Positions 47,493-58,049 of a DNA stretch of 64,000 nucleotides are shown in pieces. Source of the DNA: Orientallactaga sibirica (Eukaryota > Chordata > Mammalia > Rodentia > Dipodidae); contig JAEOAD010000012.1 of assembly GCA_036365145.1 (NCBI GenBank), positions 42,786,501 to 42,850,500 of the forward strand, in the 5' to 3' direction. The notes below the pieces were generated by a model, which saw only the letters and a program-made list of their open reading frames with translations, did no database searches and was not told the DNA's origin. The position numbers and the translations under genes were made by a program. Every line of letters starts with the position of its first letter. Positions within the stretch are counted from its first letter, which is position 1.

Positions 47493-48074
47493 AGAATGAC
47501 GGAACTAGTTCAATTTTATTGTTTGAAATATTTTCAGTGCTAATTATAAATTGATCAAAGGTTTATAGCTAACTGTATTAAGGAAATACACCAGATTACG
47601 CAATCTTCAGAAACAGTTTTGAAGTCACTTTTGAGTTTGTGCTCACTGAAAAACTGAAAACACTGAAATTTATAAAATTCATTCATAGTCCAGAGTTTAC
47701 TAACTAGAAGAAAGTATGGTCATGGAGAAGCATCCATTGTTTTTCTTTAAATCATCACGAATTTTAAGGAAGATAAGTTGGTACCCTCCATCTCCATGGT
47801 TCTATCATTTGAACGAAATTTCCATTTCCTTGTCACCTGAGGTGCACAAATACTTTTGTGACACGAGTACAAAGATTATTGGACCAGACAGAACCTCATC
47901 CATTGTGTTTTCTAATTACTCGTGTTTCTGAGAATCACATATGGATCACACTTGCTAAAGTCATACCCGGACACACTGTAGTTCTTCCCCCTGCTTTTTT
48001 GTTAATGTCTTTACCACTTGATAGGACGTCTTTGGATAAGCACATTTACTGAACACGGGATTCTTCTTCCCAGA
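47493..48074. other. Unique intergenic DNA
   Basis: No feature recognised. Confidence 0.4.
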
Positions 48075-48298
48075 TTTTCCTCTATCACTTTACCTAGCTT
48101 TATTTTTCACCATAGCACTTTTCACTCCCTGAGATATTATTTATCGATTTATTTATGTCTGCTTTACTTGTTTCTTTCCTCTGAAGTATAAATTCTATGA
48201 AGCGCAGTGCTTTTATATCCTCCTGTGTCCCTGAGGATTCGCAGAGTTGCTGGCATATAGAAGCTGCTCAGGCAGAGTTGTTGATGGGATGAGCAAAA
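48075..48298 (+). repeat. L2 (ancient LINE) 3' end
   Basis: TCTATCACTTTACCTAGCTTTATTTTTCACCATAGCACTT, then CTGAAGTATAAATTCTATGAAGCGCAGTGC, then GCAGAGTTGCTGGCATATAGAAGCTGCTCAGG closely follows the order of the L2 3' end (promoter-distal 'cctggcacatagtaggtgctca'-like block). Confidence 0.75.
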
Positions 48299-48429
48299 GG
48301 GAAAAGGAGATCAAATGTACCTCACATGCTTACTCATAACATCACATGGTATCCAAAAGAGTGAGATGGCCATCATTGTCTCAGGATAATACAGACCCCA
48401 GAGTGGGAGAGGATTTTATTTTCTTGCTG

Positions 48430-48966
48430 GCATTGCATGAAATTCCCAGAAACCTCTGCATCTGTTACAACTACTTCCTGCAAGGCAGAAGGTCTGTTAA
48501 AACTCCTGTGATCACAGAGAGTGAGTGTTGCCAGGTTAGTGCAAATTACCCTGGGCTAGCTTTAGCCCATCAGTAGCTATTATGGTCCACCTCTGTGTCT
48601 GACCTAACATCCTGATGACTATCAGATGATCAAGGATGATCTTTTTGGAATGTACTAGAAGACCACCAGCTTCTACAAACCCACAGGGTAAGAATGTCAT
48701 CAGATAGCATCTGAGGTCTATGATGGAGATTTTCCCATCCCCCCACATACCCACTCTGCTGTAACCCACCTACCTGATAGTCAGCAAATGGACTTGAAAA
48801 ATACCTTGATTTATGACTTTCCTTTGTTCTGAAACTATAAAACCCTCATGAAATTGTTGACATGTTATCCTAAATCTACGTTCTTGGGCCATGGTCACTC
48901 ATATTTGGCTACAGAAGAAACTATTTCTTATCCCCCTTTAGGTGAAAGCTGTATCTTGCATTGACA
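48430..48966 (+). repeat. LTR-like repeat, copy A
   Basis: CTCTGCATCTGTTACAACTACTTCC, TGTGATCACAGAGAG, AAATTACCCTGGGCTAGCTTTAGCCC, AGAATGTCATCAGATAGCATCTG and ACTATAAAACCCTCATGAAATTGTTGACATG match copy B (51913-52436) with clear divergence. TATA-like and late AATAAAC-like positions suggest an LTR of a rodent ERV. It is cut by the tandem-duplication start at 48577. Confidence 0.6.
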
Positions 48967-50414
48967 CATGAATGCTAGGGTAGATGCTGACACACAATCT
49001 TTTTTTAAATTTATTTTTTATTTATATTATCCTAATTTTACATTCATATTGGTGACTTCATTATCCTCCTCCCTATCCTCCCCTTCTGTAGAGCCACAAT
49101 CTTGATTCTATAAGAAAATAGCTAAAAGGTCCATTTAAATTCCACACATAATCACATATGAGAGAAAGGAAATGAATGCAGAGGTTGTTTTAGGTTGCTG
49201 AAATGAAATGGCATGAATGAGTTTGGGAGAAAGATGTTGTTTACCGTGTTAACAATTTTGGCCCACCCTAGACAGGTCCCAGGAAAATTCCATGACTATT
49301 TGATTTTACCATGCCCTCTATAGCAGAGCATTGCTTTAAAATGCCTCTTAGCCTGACCTCATAGATCACATCAGAGAGATAAAATAAAATTAAAATCTTA
49401 ATTATTTTTTATTTGAGATGTAGGAGAAAAACATATCTGTTTTATATTGGTTTTTTCATTAAATTTTTTCTTAGATAAATGATGATAAGGAATATAATTT
49501 TCTATAACAACCCTTCCTTACTGGACTTTTTTTCACACCATAAATACTACAATGGATAAAGCACTCTATCTCACTTGTTGATAATGTTACATTGAATAAA
49601 GCATTGCTAAGTAATATAACCAATCCAACTGGGTAATAGAGAACATTAATTGACTAAAAATTCCATGCTAAAATTCGAGGTTATATTATAACAACAGATC
49701 CATGTGGCACTGGCCTTCGATGGAGTTGTTGGGAGTGAGCTCTGCTTGAACACTCTTTCTTGAGTGAGGTGTTCTTCTATAATATCTACAGGCATAGGAC
49801 ACCTTAGACACAAGTAAATCATGTGTTTTATGCATCTAGTTATTACTGCCTAGTATTATCAACTTCAATACTCTTGTTAGTCCCTAATGATTCAATTAGA
49901 CAGATGCAGATTTATTTAAAAAATGAAATTTAATGGTAAGGTTAAATAAAAACCATATCAGTTATACAAGATACAAGAAGGGAGCTCAGAGAATCAAGCC
50001 ACTGCTTTGGGTTGATATTTCAGAACGTGATAGCAGATAATTTAAATGGCATGTAGGTAGTGTGAACTAAAGTTCCTAGGAAAGCCCTGCATCTGTACCA
50101 CCTACTTCCAGCAAGGTTCAATGCACTGATGAAACTGTGATCACAGAGAGATGGAATGTTACAAGACCAAAGCCAAATTACCTTGGGCCACCTTTAGCCC
50201 CTCAATAGCCATTTATTGCCCTCCTTTGTGTCTGACCTAATATTTATGTGACTATCGGTTGATCAGCTTTGACCTTTTTTGGATGTACTAGCACACCATC
50301 AGCTTCTACCAACCCAAGGGCTAAGAATGTCATCAGATAGCATCTGGAGCTTATGGTAGAGAATTCCTTGCTTTGCTGCAACCCACCTGCCTGATGGTCA
50401 GCCATTGTATTTGA
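48577..50414 (+). repeat. Tandem duplication, unit 1 (1838 bp)
   Basis: From CTATTATGGTCCACC to GCCATTGTATTTGA, repeated directly at 50418-52249 after a 3-bp filler, GCT. By eye the only differences are homopolymer lengths: C6 versus C4 (about 48736), CCC versus CC (48842), T7/T6, T6/T5 (about 49010) and T6/T5 (about 49405). It contains unique AT-rich DNA between parts of LTR-like copies A and B. Confidence 0.97.
50078..50414 (+). repeat. LTR-like repeat copy B, 3'-truncated at duplication junction
   Basis: AGGAAAGCCCTGCATCTGTACCACCTACTTCC onward, identical to the beginning of copy B at 51913, but stopping at GTATTTGA where unit 2 begins. Confidence 0.65.
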
Positions 50415-50417
50415 GCT

Positions 50418-52249
50418 CTATTATGGTCCACCTCTGTGTCTGACCTAACATCCTGATGACTATCAGATGATCAAGGATGATCTTTTTGGAATGTACTAGA
50501 AGACCACCAGCTTCTACAAACCCACAGGGTAAGAATGTCATCAGATAGCATCTGAGGTCTATGATGGAGATTTTCCCATCCCCACATACCCACTCTGCTG
50601 TAACCCACCTACCTGATAGTCAGCAAATGGACTTGAAAAATACCTTGATTTATGACTTTCCTTTGTTCTGAAACTATAAAACCTCATGAAATTGTTGACA
50701 TGTTATCCTAAATCTACGTTCTTGGGCCATGGTCACTCATATTTGGCTACAGAAGAAACTATTTCTTATCCCCCTTTAGGTGAAAGCTGTATCTTGCATT
50801 GACACATGAATGCTAGGGTAGATGCTGACACACAATCTTTTTTAAATTTATTTTTATTTATATTATCCTAATTTTACATTCATATTGGTGACTTCATTAT
50901 CCTCCTCCCTATCCTCCCCTTCTGTAGAGCCACAATCTTGATTCTATAAGAAAATAGCTAAAAGGTCCATTTAAATTCCACACATAATCACATATGAGAG
51001 AAAGGAAATGAATGCAGAGGTTGTTTTAGGTTGCTGAAATGAAATGGCATGAATGAGTTTGGGAGAAAGATGTTGTTTACCGTGTTAACAATTTTGGCCC
51101 ACCCTAGACAGGTCCCAGGAAAATTCCATGACTATTTGATTTTACCATGCCCTCTATAGCAGAGCATTGCTTTAAAATGCCTCTTAGCCTGACCTCATAG
51201 ATCACATCAGAGAGATAAAATAAAATTAAAATCTTAATTATTTTTATTTGAGATGTAGGAGAAAAACATATCTGTTTTATATTGGTTTTTTCATTAAATT
51301 TTTTCTTAGATAAATGATGATAAGGAATATAATTTTCTATAACAACCCTTCCTTACTGGACTTTTTTTCACACCATAAATACTACAATGGATAAAGCACT
51401 CTATCTCACTTGTTGATAATGTTACATTGAATAAAGCATTGCTAAGTAATATAACCAATCCAACTGGGTAATAGAGAACATTAATTGACTAAAAATTCCA
51501 TGCTAAAATTCGAGGTTATATTATAACAACAGATCCATGTGGCACTGGCCTTCGATGGAGTTGTTGGGAGTGAGCTCTGCTTGAACACTCTTTCTTGAGT
51601 GAGGTGTTCTTCTATAATATCTACAGGCATAGGACACCTTAGACACAAGTAAATCATGTGTTTTATGCATCTAGTTATTACTGCCTAGTATTATCAACTT
51701 CAATACTCTTGTTAGTCCCTAATGATTCAATTAGACAGATGCAGATTTATTTAAAAAATGAAATTTAATGGTAAGGTTAAATAAAAACCATATCAGTTAT
51801 ACAAGATACAAGAAGGGAGCTCAGAGAATCAAGCCACTGCTTTGGGTTGATATTTCAGAACGTGATAGCAGATAATTTAAATGGCATGTAGGTAGTGTGA
51901 ACTAAAGTTCCTAGGAAAGCCCTGCATCTGTACCACCTACTTCCAGCAAGGTTCAATGCACTGATGAAACTGTGATCACAGAGAGATGGAATGTTACAAG
52001 ACCAAAGCCAAATTACCTTGGGCCACCTTTAGCCCCTCAATAGCCATTTATTGCCCTCCTTTGTGTCTGACCTAATATTTATGTGACTATCGGTTGATCA
52101 GCTTTGACCTTTTTTGGATGTACTAGCACACCATCAGCTTCTACCAACCCAAGGGCTAAGAATGTCATCAGATAGCATCTGGAGCTTATGGTAGAGAATT
52201 CCTTGCTTTGCTGCAACCCACCTGCCTGATGGTCAGCCATTGTATTTGA
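50418..52249 (+). repeat. Tandem duplication, unit 2 (1832 bp)
   Basis: Second direct copy, offset 1841 bp at its start and 1835 bp at its end from unit 1; the 6-bp difference is fully accounted for by the homopolymer changes. After 52249 the sequence continues as the uninterrupted 3' part of LTR-like copy B, so unit 2 carries the ancestral right junction and unit 1 the ancestral left junction. Confidence 0.97.
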
Positions 52250-52436
52250 AAGGTGCTTTGATTTATGACTTTCTTTCATTCTGTAATTTTAAAACCTTCA
52301 TGAAATTGTTAACACATTGGATCACATAATTTGGGGTAGCCTAAATTTGTGTTCTTGAGCCATGGTCATTTATATTTGGCTCTAGAATAAACTATCTCTT
52401 ATTTCCTTTTGGTGAGAGCTGTGTTTTGTGTCACCA
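51913..52436 (+). repeat. LTR-like repeat, copy B (complete)
   Basis: Homologous to copy A over about 500 bp, in the same orientation. Contains a TATA-poor region, AATTTTAAAACCTTCATGAAATTG, TTCTTGAGCCATGGTCATTTATATTTGGCTC, AGAATAAACTATCTC (poly(A) signal-like) and GGTGAGAGCTGTGTTTTGTGTCACC. Looks like a rodent RMER-type LTR; the family is not verified. Confidence 0.6.
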
Positions 52437-53089
52437 ATAGTTATACAAGTCACTGGCTAAGAGGGGAAAGTACTGAGCTCTGGTCTAGGGCTTTCCTCTC
52501 ACTAATGCCTGGTAAAATCCATGGCAAAAGAAAAACCCAATTTCAGAAGTAGGGTTATAGGTGCCCATTTACTACCACTGTAGACTCTGTGAATTTATTA
52601 ATTTCTATATTTATTGAATACCTAGATGTGCTATTCTAGGAACTGGGAATAAAACAGTGAATAAGAAATATAATCTCTCTCTCCTTGCTTCTTTCTCTCC
52701 TTTATTTCCCTAGCCTTTCCTTCCTTTCATCCTATTTTTTTAAAAATTTCTCTTGATTGGTATGTAGGTATGTATGTGTGTGCACATGAAGATATGTAAA
52801 TACATACAGTTTTCCTTTAAAAGAATATGTGGAATCCCTTTATAATTAATAGTGACTCACTTAAGGTTAACAGCTACATGCTAGCAGGAAGGGATAATGA
52901 ATAATGAAATAATGAATTCCAACTATTACCAAGTCACAATGAGATGTTTGTGGTTTGCAAGACCAAATAGTAGATCCTGAAGGGTTTTACTACTTGCTGG
53001 TAGTTATGAGCCCTTTCTGCACAGATAAATACAAAATATTAAATAAAAGATTAATTTTATGACCTCCTCAGAAAGAAAGTGGGGGGGGG
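52437..53089. other. Intergenic DNA with ancient repeat trace
   Basis: At 52593-52670, TTCTATATTTATTGAATACCTAGATGTGCTATTCTAGGAACTGGGAATAAAACAGTGAATAAG is a mammalian-wide repeat relic. The rest is unique. A G run lies at 53081-53089. Confidence 0.5.
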
Positions 53090-53094
53090 AGAAG

Positions 53095-53892
53095 AGTTAG
53101 GGTGACTAGACCCCTGAATCTAAAATGGGCAGGAAAGTTTTTCTTATCTCTTACCTAGTTCCAAAGAACTGCTTTTCCACAAATAGTGAGGACCCCTCCT
53201 GTGAGGGAGGTCTTTCATACAATTTAAACATTGTGGTTGGTCAAGTTCAGCCCCTGGAACTTGGCGCCAGAGCTAGTCTCTTCCTGAGACAGCCCTTAGC
53301 CCTAACCAACCAGCTGGTCCCCTGGTTCACCTGGGCCAAGACAGCCCACCACCTTAAGGTTATAAATACCTTTGCAAGGTGAGGGCAGGCTCTGGCTCTC
53401 TGATCACTTAGGAACTTCTGATCACTTGGGTGAGTTTTTCCTTGGCTTGGCCAGGTTCAGGCCCAGCCTGTTGGGGCTCAGCCCAGGCCCTAGCCCAGGC
53501 CCAGCTGGGAGAGCCCCTAGCCCTTACTCTCCACATAAGTTCTTTACCTCCTCCAGCTCCCCACATGGCAGGAGCTCCTTAAGCTTTCTTTTCTCTTTTC
53601 TTTCCATACTTTTCCCCCCACATCTGTATCTGGTCACATGGACTCCTGGGCTATATGTGGCCCACATGGGCTTTTGGGCTCCACATGGTGTACTTCTCTT
53701 CTCCCCACTTTATCTCTCCTTACCTCCCAGCCTTCCCCTTTCCATACTCCTTTGGTAAAATCTGAATAAAATGTGGTATTTTAAAAATCATTCTCTTGAA
53801 TCTGGAATTGCCAATTCTTTTGTTAGTTTGCAGATATGAACTCAGGGCTTGGGGTTCTAGGAAGCACCCCGAACCCCAATTTCCCCATTACA
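53095..53892 (+). mobile_element. Solo LTR of an endogenous retrovirus
   Basis: About 800 bp of GC-richer DNA with GGTTATAAATACC (TATA box, about 53357-53369) and CTGAATAAAATG (poly(A) signal, about 53762), ending CATTACA. AGAAG flanks it on both sides (53090-53094, 53893-53897), a 5-bp target duplication. The first base is A instead of the usual T (AGTTAGGG), presumably a point change. No internal retroviral sequence is present, so it probably arose by LTR-LTR recombination. Open frames at 53125-53758 are accidental. Confidence 0.75.
53357..53767 (+). promoter_or_regulatory. LTR TATA box and poly(A) signal
   Basis: TTATAAATAC at about 53359 and AATAAAA at about 53765 in the order expected for U3 to R. 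Promoter use is inferred only. Confidence 0.55.
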
Positions 53893-53897
53893 AGAAG

Positions 53898-55497
53898 AAT
53901 TTATTCATTTAGATTTCATTGATTTAGCTATGTTAGGAAGTAGCATTTTTTTTTACAGATGTGAATTTCTAGATTCATTTATTTCATTAATTTGACAAAC
54001 ACTTACAGGCCACTTTCAATTTGTCAAGTCTTATTTTAGGGTCAGAGAAAGCGGAGAGTTCAAGACAGTCTTGTTCTGTGTGGACATGGAATTCACAGGT
54101 AAATTGAAACTTAAGCATGGTCAGGACAAGTATCAGCAAGAAAATGAAAGAGTATAAAGAGAGCCTCTTATTATAATTAGTTTGGTTAATTGATGGTAAC
54201 TCTCAGATTCAAAATAAATTTAATACATATTTTACAAATATAAACATAGAAACTTTCAAAGTGAAACTCATTTATTATAAACATATTATATCAAAAGAGA
54301 AATACTCACTTTTTTTTCATATTGAAGAACACATTCCTAATATACTAGCAAGGGGTTACAGCTCTCCCTCCTCTTACTGTGGCCTAGCACACTTTGCCTA
54401 ATTCAGTCCTAACAAACTCTGAAGTCTCATTTCACGAACTTCTCTCTACCTGCTTTCTATGTCTATGGAATACTTAGAATAAATGTTGTATAGGATGAAA
54501 TATTGAAGGAACAAAACTTTCAGTGCACATTTTCATTAAAAAAAAAAAAAAATACTACTCAAGGGGCAAATGAAGCCCAGAAAAAGAGTGAGGAAAGTGA
54601 ATGGATATATTAGGTGTCTGCTTAAAGAAAGAGATCTCATCAATTGCAAAGATTCACAGAGGAATCTTTTAGTATAGACAGCACAGTGCACAGGCCACAT
54701 GGCAATCAGTAACAGGTTTATTATTTGCATAAACAACATTTGCTAGGCCTCCATGAACTCATCAGTGATGTAATGAGGGGATTCCAGAGGTACAGATCAC
54801 CAAGCACCTTGTGGAGCATAAAAAGCTTCTAAGATAATCTGAAGAGTGCTATGGGGAGTCTTGGGAAGTTTTTTTTTTTTTTTTTTTTTTTTTAGCAGAG
54901 GAACATGGTGATCTGATGTGAATCTTATAGAGTTTTCCCTAGCTTCTATGTGAAGAATGGATTTCAAGAGATGAAAATGGGATGCTTAGGAACCTGCTGT
55001 CAGGTCATTGTAAGAGCCCAGCTGAGAGTCAGTGTAGACTCTCTGCAGCACACAGTTGCAAATCAACAGAATTTATGTCAGCACAAAAGCTTGTGACCTG
55101 CTCACAGAGTCCCTTTCATCTGAGCCCTAAACAGATATTGATTGAAAAGTGGAAGTACAAAAGGAAAGTCTTTTCTTTTCATTTGTGACAGTTCCAACAA
55201 CATAAATTTTATTCATTTGCAACTATATGTTGTGTAAAACAATCTACCTTTTAAACATTTCTAATAAGAAATCAATGATGCCAAACAGTCCATTCTGTGT
55301 GTAAAAGCACAGACATATCCACAAATGTTACAAGTGTCTTTGTACTCATGGTGTTAATCACATTCTGAATATACTGAAGCTAATGCATACACTCCTGGGA
55401 GGCAGATACTAGAAAGCAGCATTTGCAGAGTTTTCATCATCAAAAGTTCAGTGACTGTAGGTTCCTATGAAAGGAAAGTGTTCAGGCTGTGCTCTCT

Positions 55498-55535
<38 letters not shown>

Positions 55536-56556
55536 TCTCTCTCTCCAGCCTTCCAGCTGAGAGTGTTGCCTGTCAAAGACTAAAACAGTTAATTTCCTCT
55601 CTAGAACTTGGCCAGGATAAAGCTAGATGCCTGGCTTCCCTGGGCACTGAATACAATGACTCAGACCTGCAAGAGGTTAGGCCTTGGTAATGGCTTGCTT
55701 AAACTTAGGACACTGAAGGGCCATCTCTTACTGAACAGTTTGACAGGACAGAGGTCTTACAACAGCTGATCATCACCTGTCTTCTGACCAGCTAGATAGA
55801 TTGGATTTGATCCCAGCACTGCCAATGAAACAAACTAACAACAAAAAAAGCAAAACACATAAGCCTACCTCAAATTAGTCATGAGAAAGTAACATTTCTT
55901 GTGGGTCCTCAGAATAATTGTGAGATTTTCAGATTATTTTTTTCCTATGAAATTTTGAATTATATAAGGCATTTCAAATGACTAAAACATTCTATCTAAA
56001 ATACAGAATAGGCATGTTTAGTACCATCAAGGAGTATGGTGTCAATTATTTATTTGTTTGATTGCTTATTTATTTATTCATGAATCACTGCAACATTTAT
56101 CACTAGCCAAAACTACTTGATGAAATGTGATGTTTGGGGGTCTTTTATTAAATTAGTAATTGAATTAGATTTTTCCCGAAATTGAAACTGTTGTAATTGT
56201 ATGTTGTGTGAAATATGAAAGTAGACGTGCAAAGTCTATCCTGATGGCTAGCATTTGGTGTTTTTTGTGTTCCATATCTGTAGCCATAAATACAGTAGAC
56301 CTTGTATTCTGGTTAGGTTGTGAATTTTAGCAACACATCTTAATCCACATCCTATAGTTGGAGACAGAAGCAAACTGGAAGTGCAGTCACATATTTACGT
56401 GTATATCTGCATTTTCTCTTAGTCCTGAAAAAAATATAATCAAATTAAATGTCACTTACTTTGCTGTGTAAGAAACATCAACCAGTATCCTCTTCCCTTC
56501 CTCTGCTCTACAAAAGCTCTTGAATTCTACTGATCACCTTACCCAAAAGGAAGGGA
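53898..56556. other. Unique intergenic DNA with old repeat trace
   Basis: 53945-54180 resembles the ancient repeat seen near 4910. A run at 54538-54552, T run at 54869-54893, (CT)n at 55500-55532. No coding signal. Confidence 0.45.
55500..55532 (+). repeat. (CT)n microsatellite
   Basis: Mostly perfect CT run. Confidence 0.95.
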
Positions 56557-56590
56557 TTGTATTGTATTGTATCGTATTGTATTGTATTTT
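56557..56590 (+). repeat. (TTGTA)n microsatellite
   Basis: About six ATTGT pentamers with one C substitution, at the A/T tail side of the adjacent B1. Confidence 0.9.
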
Positions 56591-56736
56591 GGTTTTTCAA
56601 TATAGGGTCTCACTCTAGTCCAGGCTCACGTGGAATTCACTATGCAGTTTCAGGGTGGCCTTGGACTCATGGAGATCCTACTACCTCTGCCTCTCAAGTG
56701 TTGGGATTAAAGGAGTATGCCACCATGCCTGGCATG
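56587..56736 (-). mobile_element. B1 SINE
   Basis: Minus strand GCCAGGCATGGTGGCATACTCC, TAATCCCAACACTTGAGAGGCAGAGG, ATCTCCATGAGTCCAAGGCCACCCTG, GCCTGGACTAGAGTGAGACCC. Full-length. Confidence 0.9.
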
Positions 56737-56934
56737 CTTTATTTTTAATTTAATGTTTTAGTAGAGATACATATACTTAGTTTTCATTATAGCATTTTTT
56801 AAAATAAATTTTCTTACCCTTTTCCCTTTTTTCCCATGCCATAGCCTTCCCCCACCAGTCTTTCTTCTACTTTCATATCACATGAAAACTATGGCTTTGG
56901 TAATTTTGCAAAGAACCTACTCAATAGCATTGTC

Positions 56935-58049
56935 TTTAACTCATTTAAAATTTGACAAAGGCCCCAACAATGTAGACTGGAAAAAAGAAGGCATCTTTAA
57001 CAAATGGTGCAGGACAAACTGGATAACCATTTGCAGGAAAATGAAACTTGATACACACATTTAGCCATGCATAAAAATCAAGTCCAAATGGATCAAAGAC
57101 CTCAATATAAGACTGGAAACACTTCTACTACTGGAAGAAAAAGTAGGAGGGACTTTCCATGACATAGGAGTGGGAAAAGACTTCCTGAACAAAACCCCAG
57201 TAGCTTAGGAGATTAAACAATCACTCAACCAGTGGGATCTCATGGAGCTGAAAAGCATTTTTACCGATGAACATAATAAGCAGAGCCAATAGATTATCCA
57301 CAGAATGGGAGAAAATTTTTGCCAGATACACGTGAAAAAGGCCTAATTTCTAAAATCTATAAAGAACTCAAAAGACTAATCAATAAAAATCAAATAACCC
57401 ACTCACAAAATGGGGCAGAGAACTGGTCAGGGAGTCCTCAGAGGAAGAAATACAAATGGTAAACACACACTTAAGAAAATGTTCAACATCTCTAATCATC
57501 AGGGAAATGCAAATCAAAACAACTATGAGATTCCACCTTACTCTAGTAAGGATAGCAAACATCAAAAAATCTAATGGCAACAAATGCTGGAGAGGGTGTG
57601 GAGAAATGGGAACCCTCATTCACTGTTGGTGGGAATGTAAGCTGGTACGAACACTATGGAAAGCAATATGGAGACTCCTAAAAAGGATGACTATAGAGGT
57701 ACCAACAGTTATCCCCTTACTGGGCATTTACCCTAAAAGCTCCAAGCCTCAGTTCAGAGATATTTGTTCAACCATGTTTATAGTTGCTCAATCCATGATA
57801 GCTAAGCGTGGAATCAACACAGATGTCCATCATTAGATGAATGGATAACTAAGATGTGGTATATCTATCTACACAACAGAATTCTACACAGCATAAGGAA
57901 AATTACACAAAGCAATTTGAAGAAAAATGGTCAGCCAACTCACCCAATCACAGAAAGATAAGCGTCATGTGGTCTCACTCATCTGTGGCTCCTAATTTGT
58001 ATTTTCCTGAGATGCTGACACACCTAATAAACATCTCAAGGACTGGACA
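56935..58049 (+). pseudogene. L1 ORF2 C-terminal end, frameshifted
   Basis: Remnant of the LINE-1 endonuclease/reverse-transcriptase protein; only the region after the RT domain is left. Readable pieces are FNKWC (about 57000), a WEKIFA-like block (about 57305-57325), [16 protein letters not shown] (about 57480-57530), and the C-terminal zinc-knuckle-like motif C-x3-C-x7-H-x4-C ([18 protein letters not shown], about 57588-57641), then LLGIYPK (about 57719). In-frame stops at 57061 and 57208 and shifts between frames rule out function. The 5' part is lost, as is usual for L1. Confidence 0.9.

Noticed and set aside
48577..50414. ERV with LTRs A and B as 5' and 3' LTRs
   Set aside because: Copies A and B are clearly diverged and the sequence between them shows no gag, pol or env motif; I prefer two independent LTR-like repeats.
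48577..52249. CRISPR-like or satellite array
   Set aside because: Only two long units with no spacers; it is a simple tandem duplication in a mammalian genome.
53125..53758. 85- and 128-codon plus frames in GC-richer DNA
   Set aside because: They lie wholly in the solo LTR and show Pro/Ser/Leu-rich accidental composition.
57456..57836. 126-codon open frame as an independent gene
   Set aside because: Its content is the C-terminal end of L1 ORF2, with the neighbouring parts in other frames.
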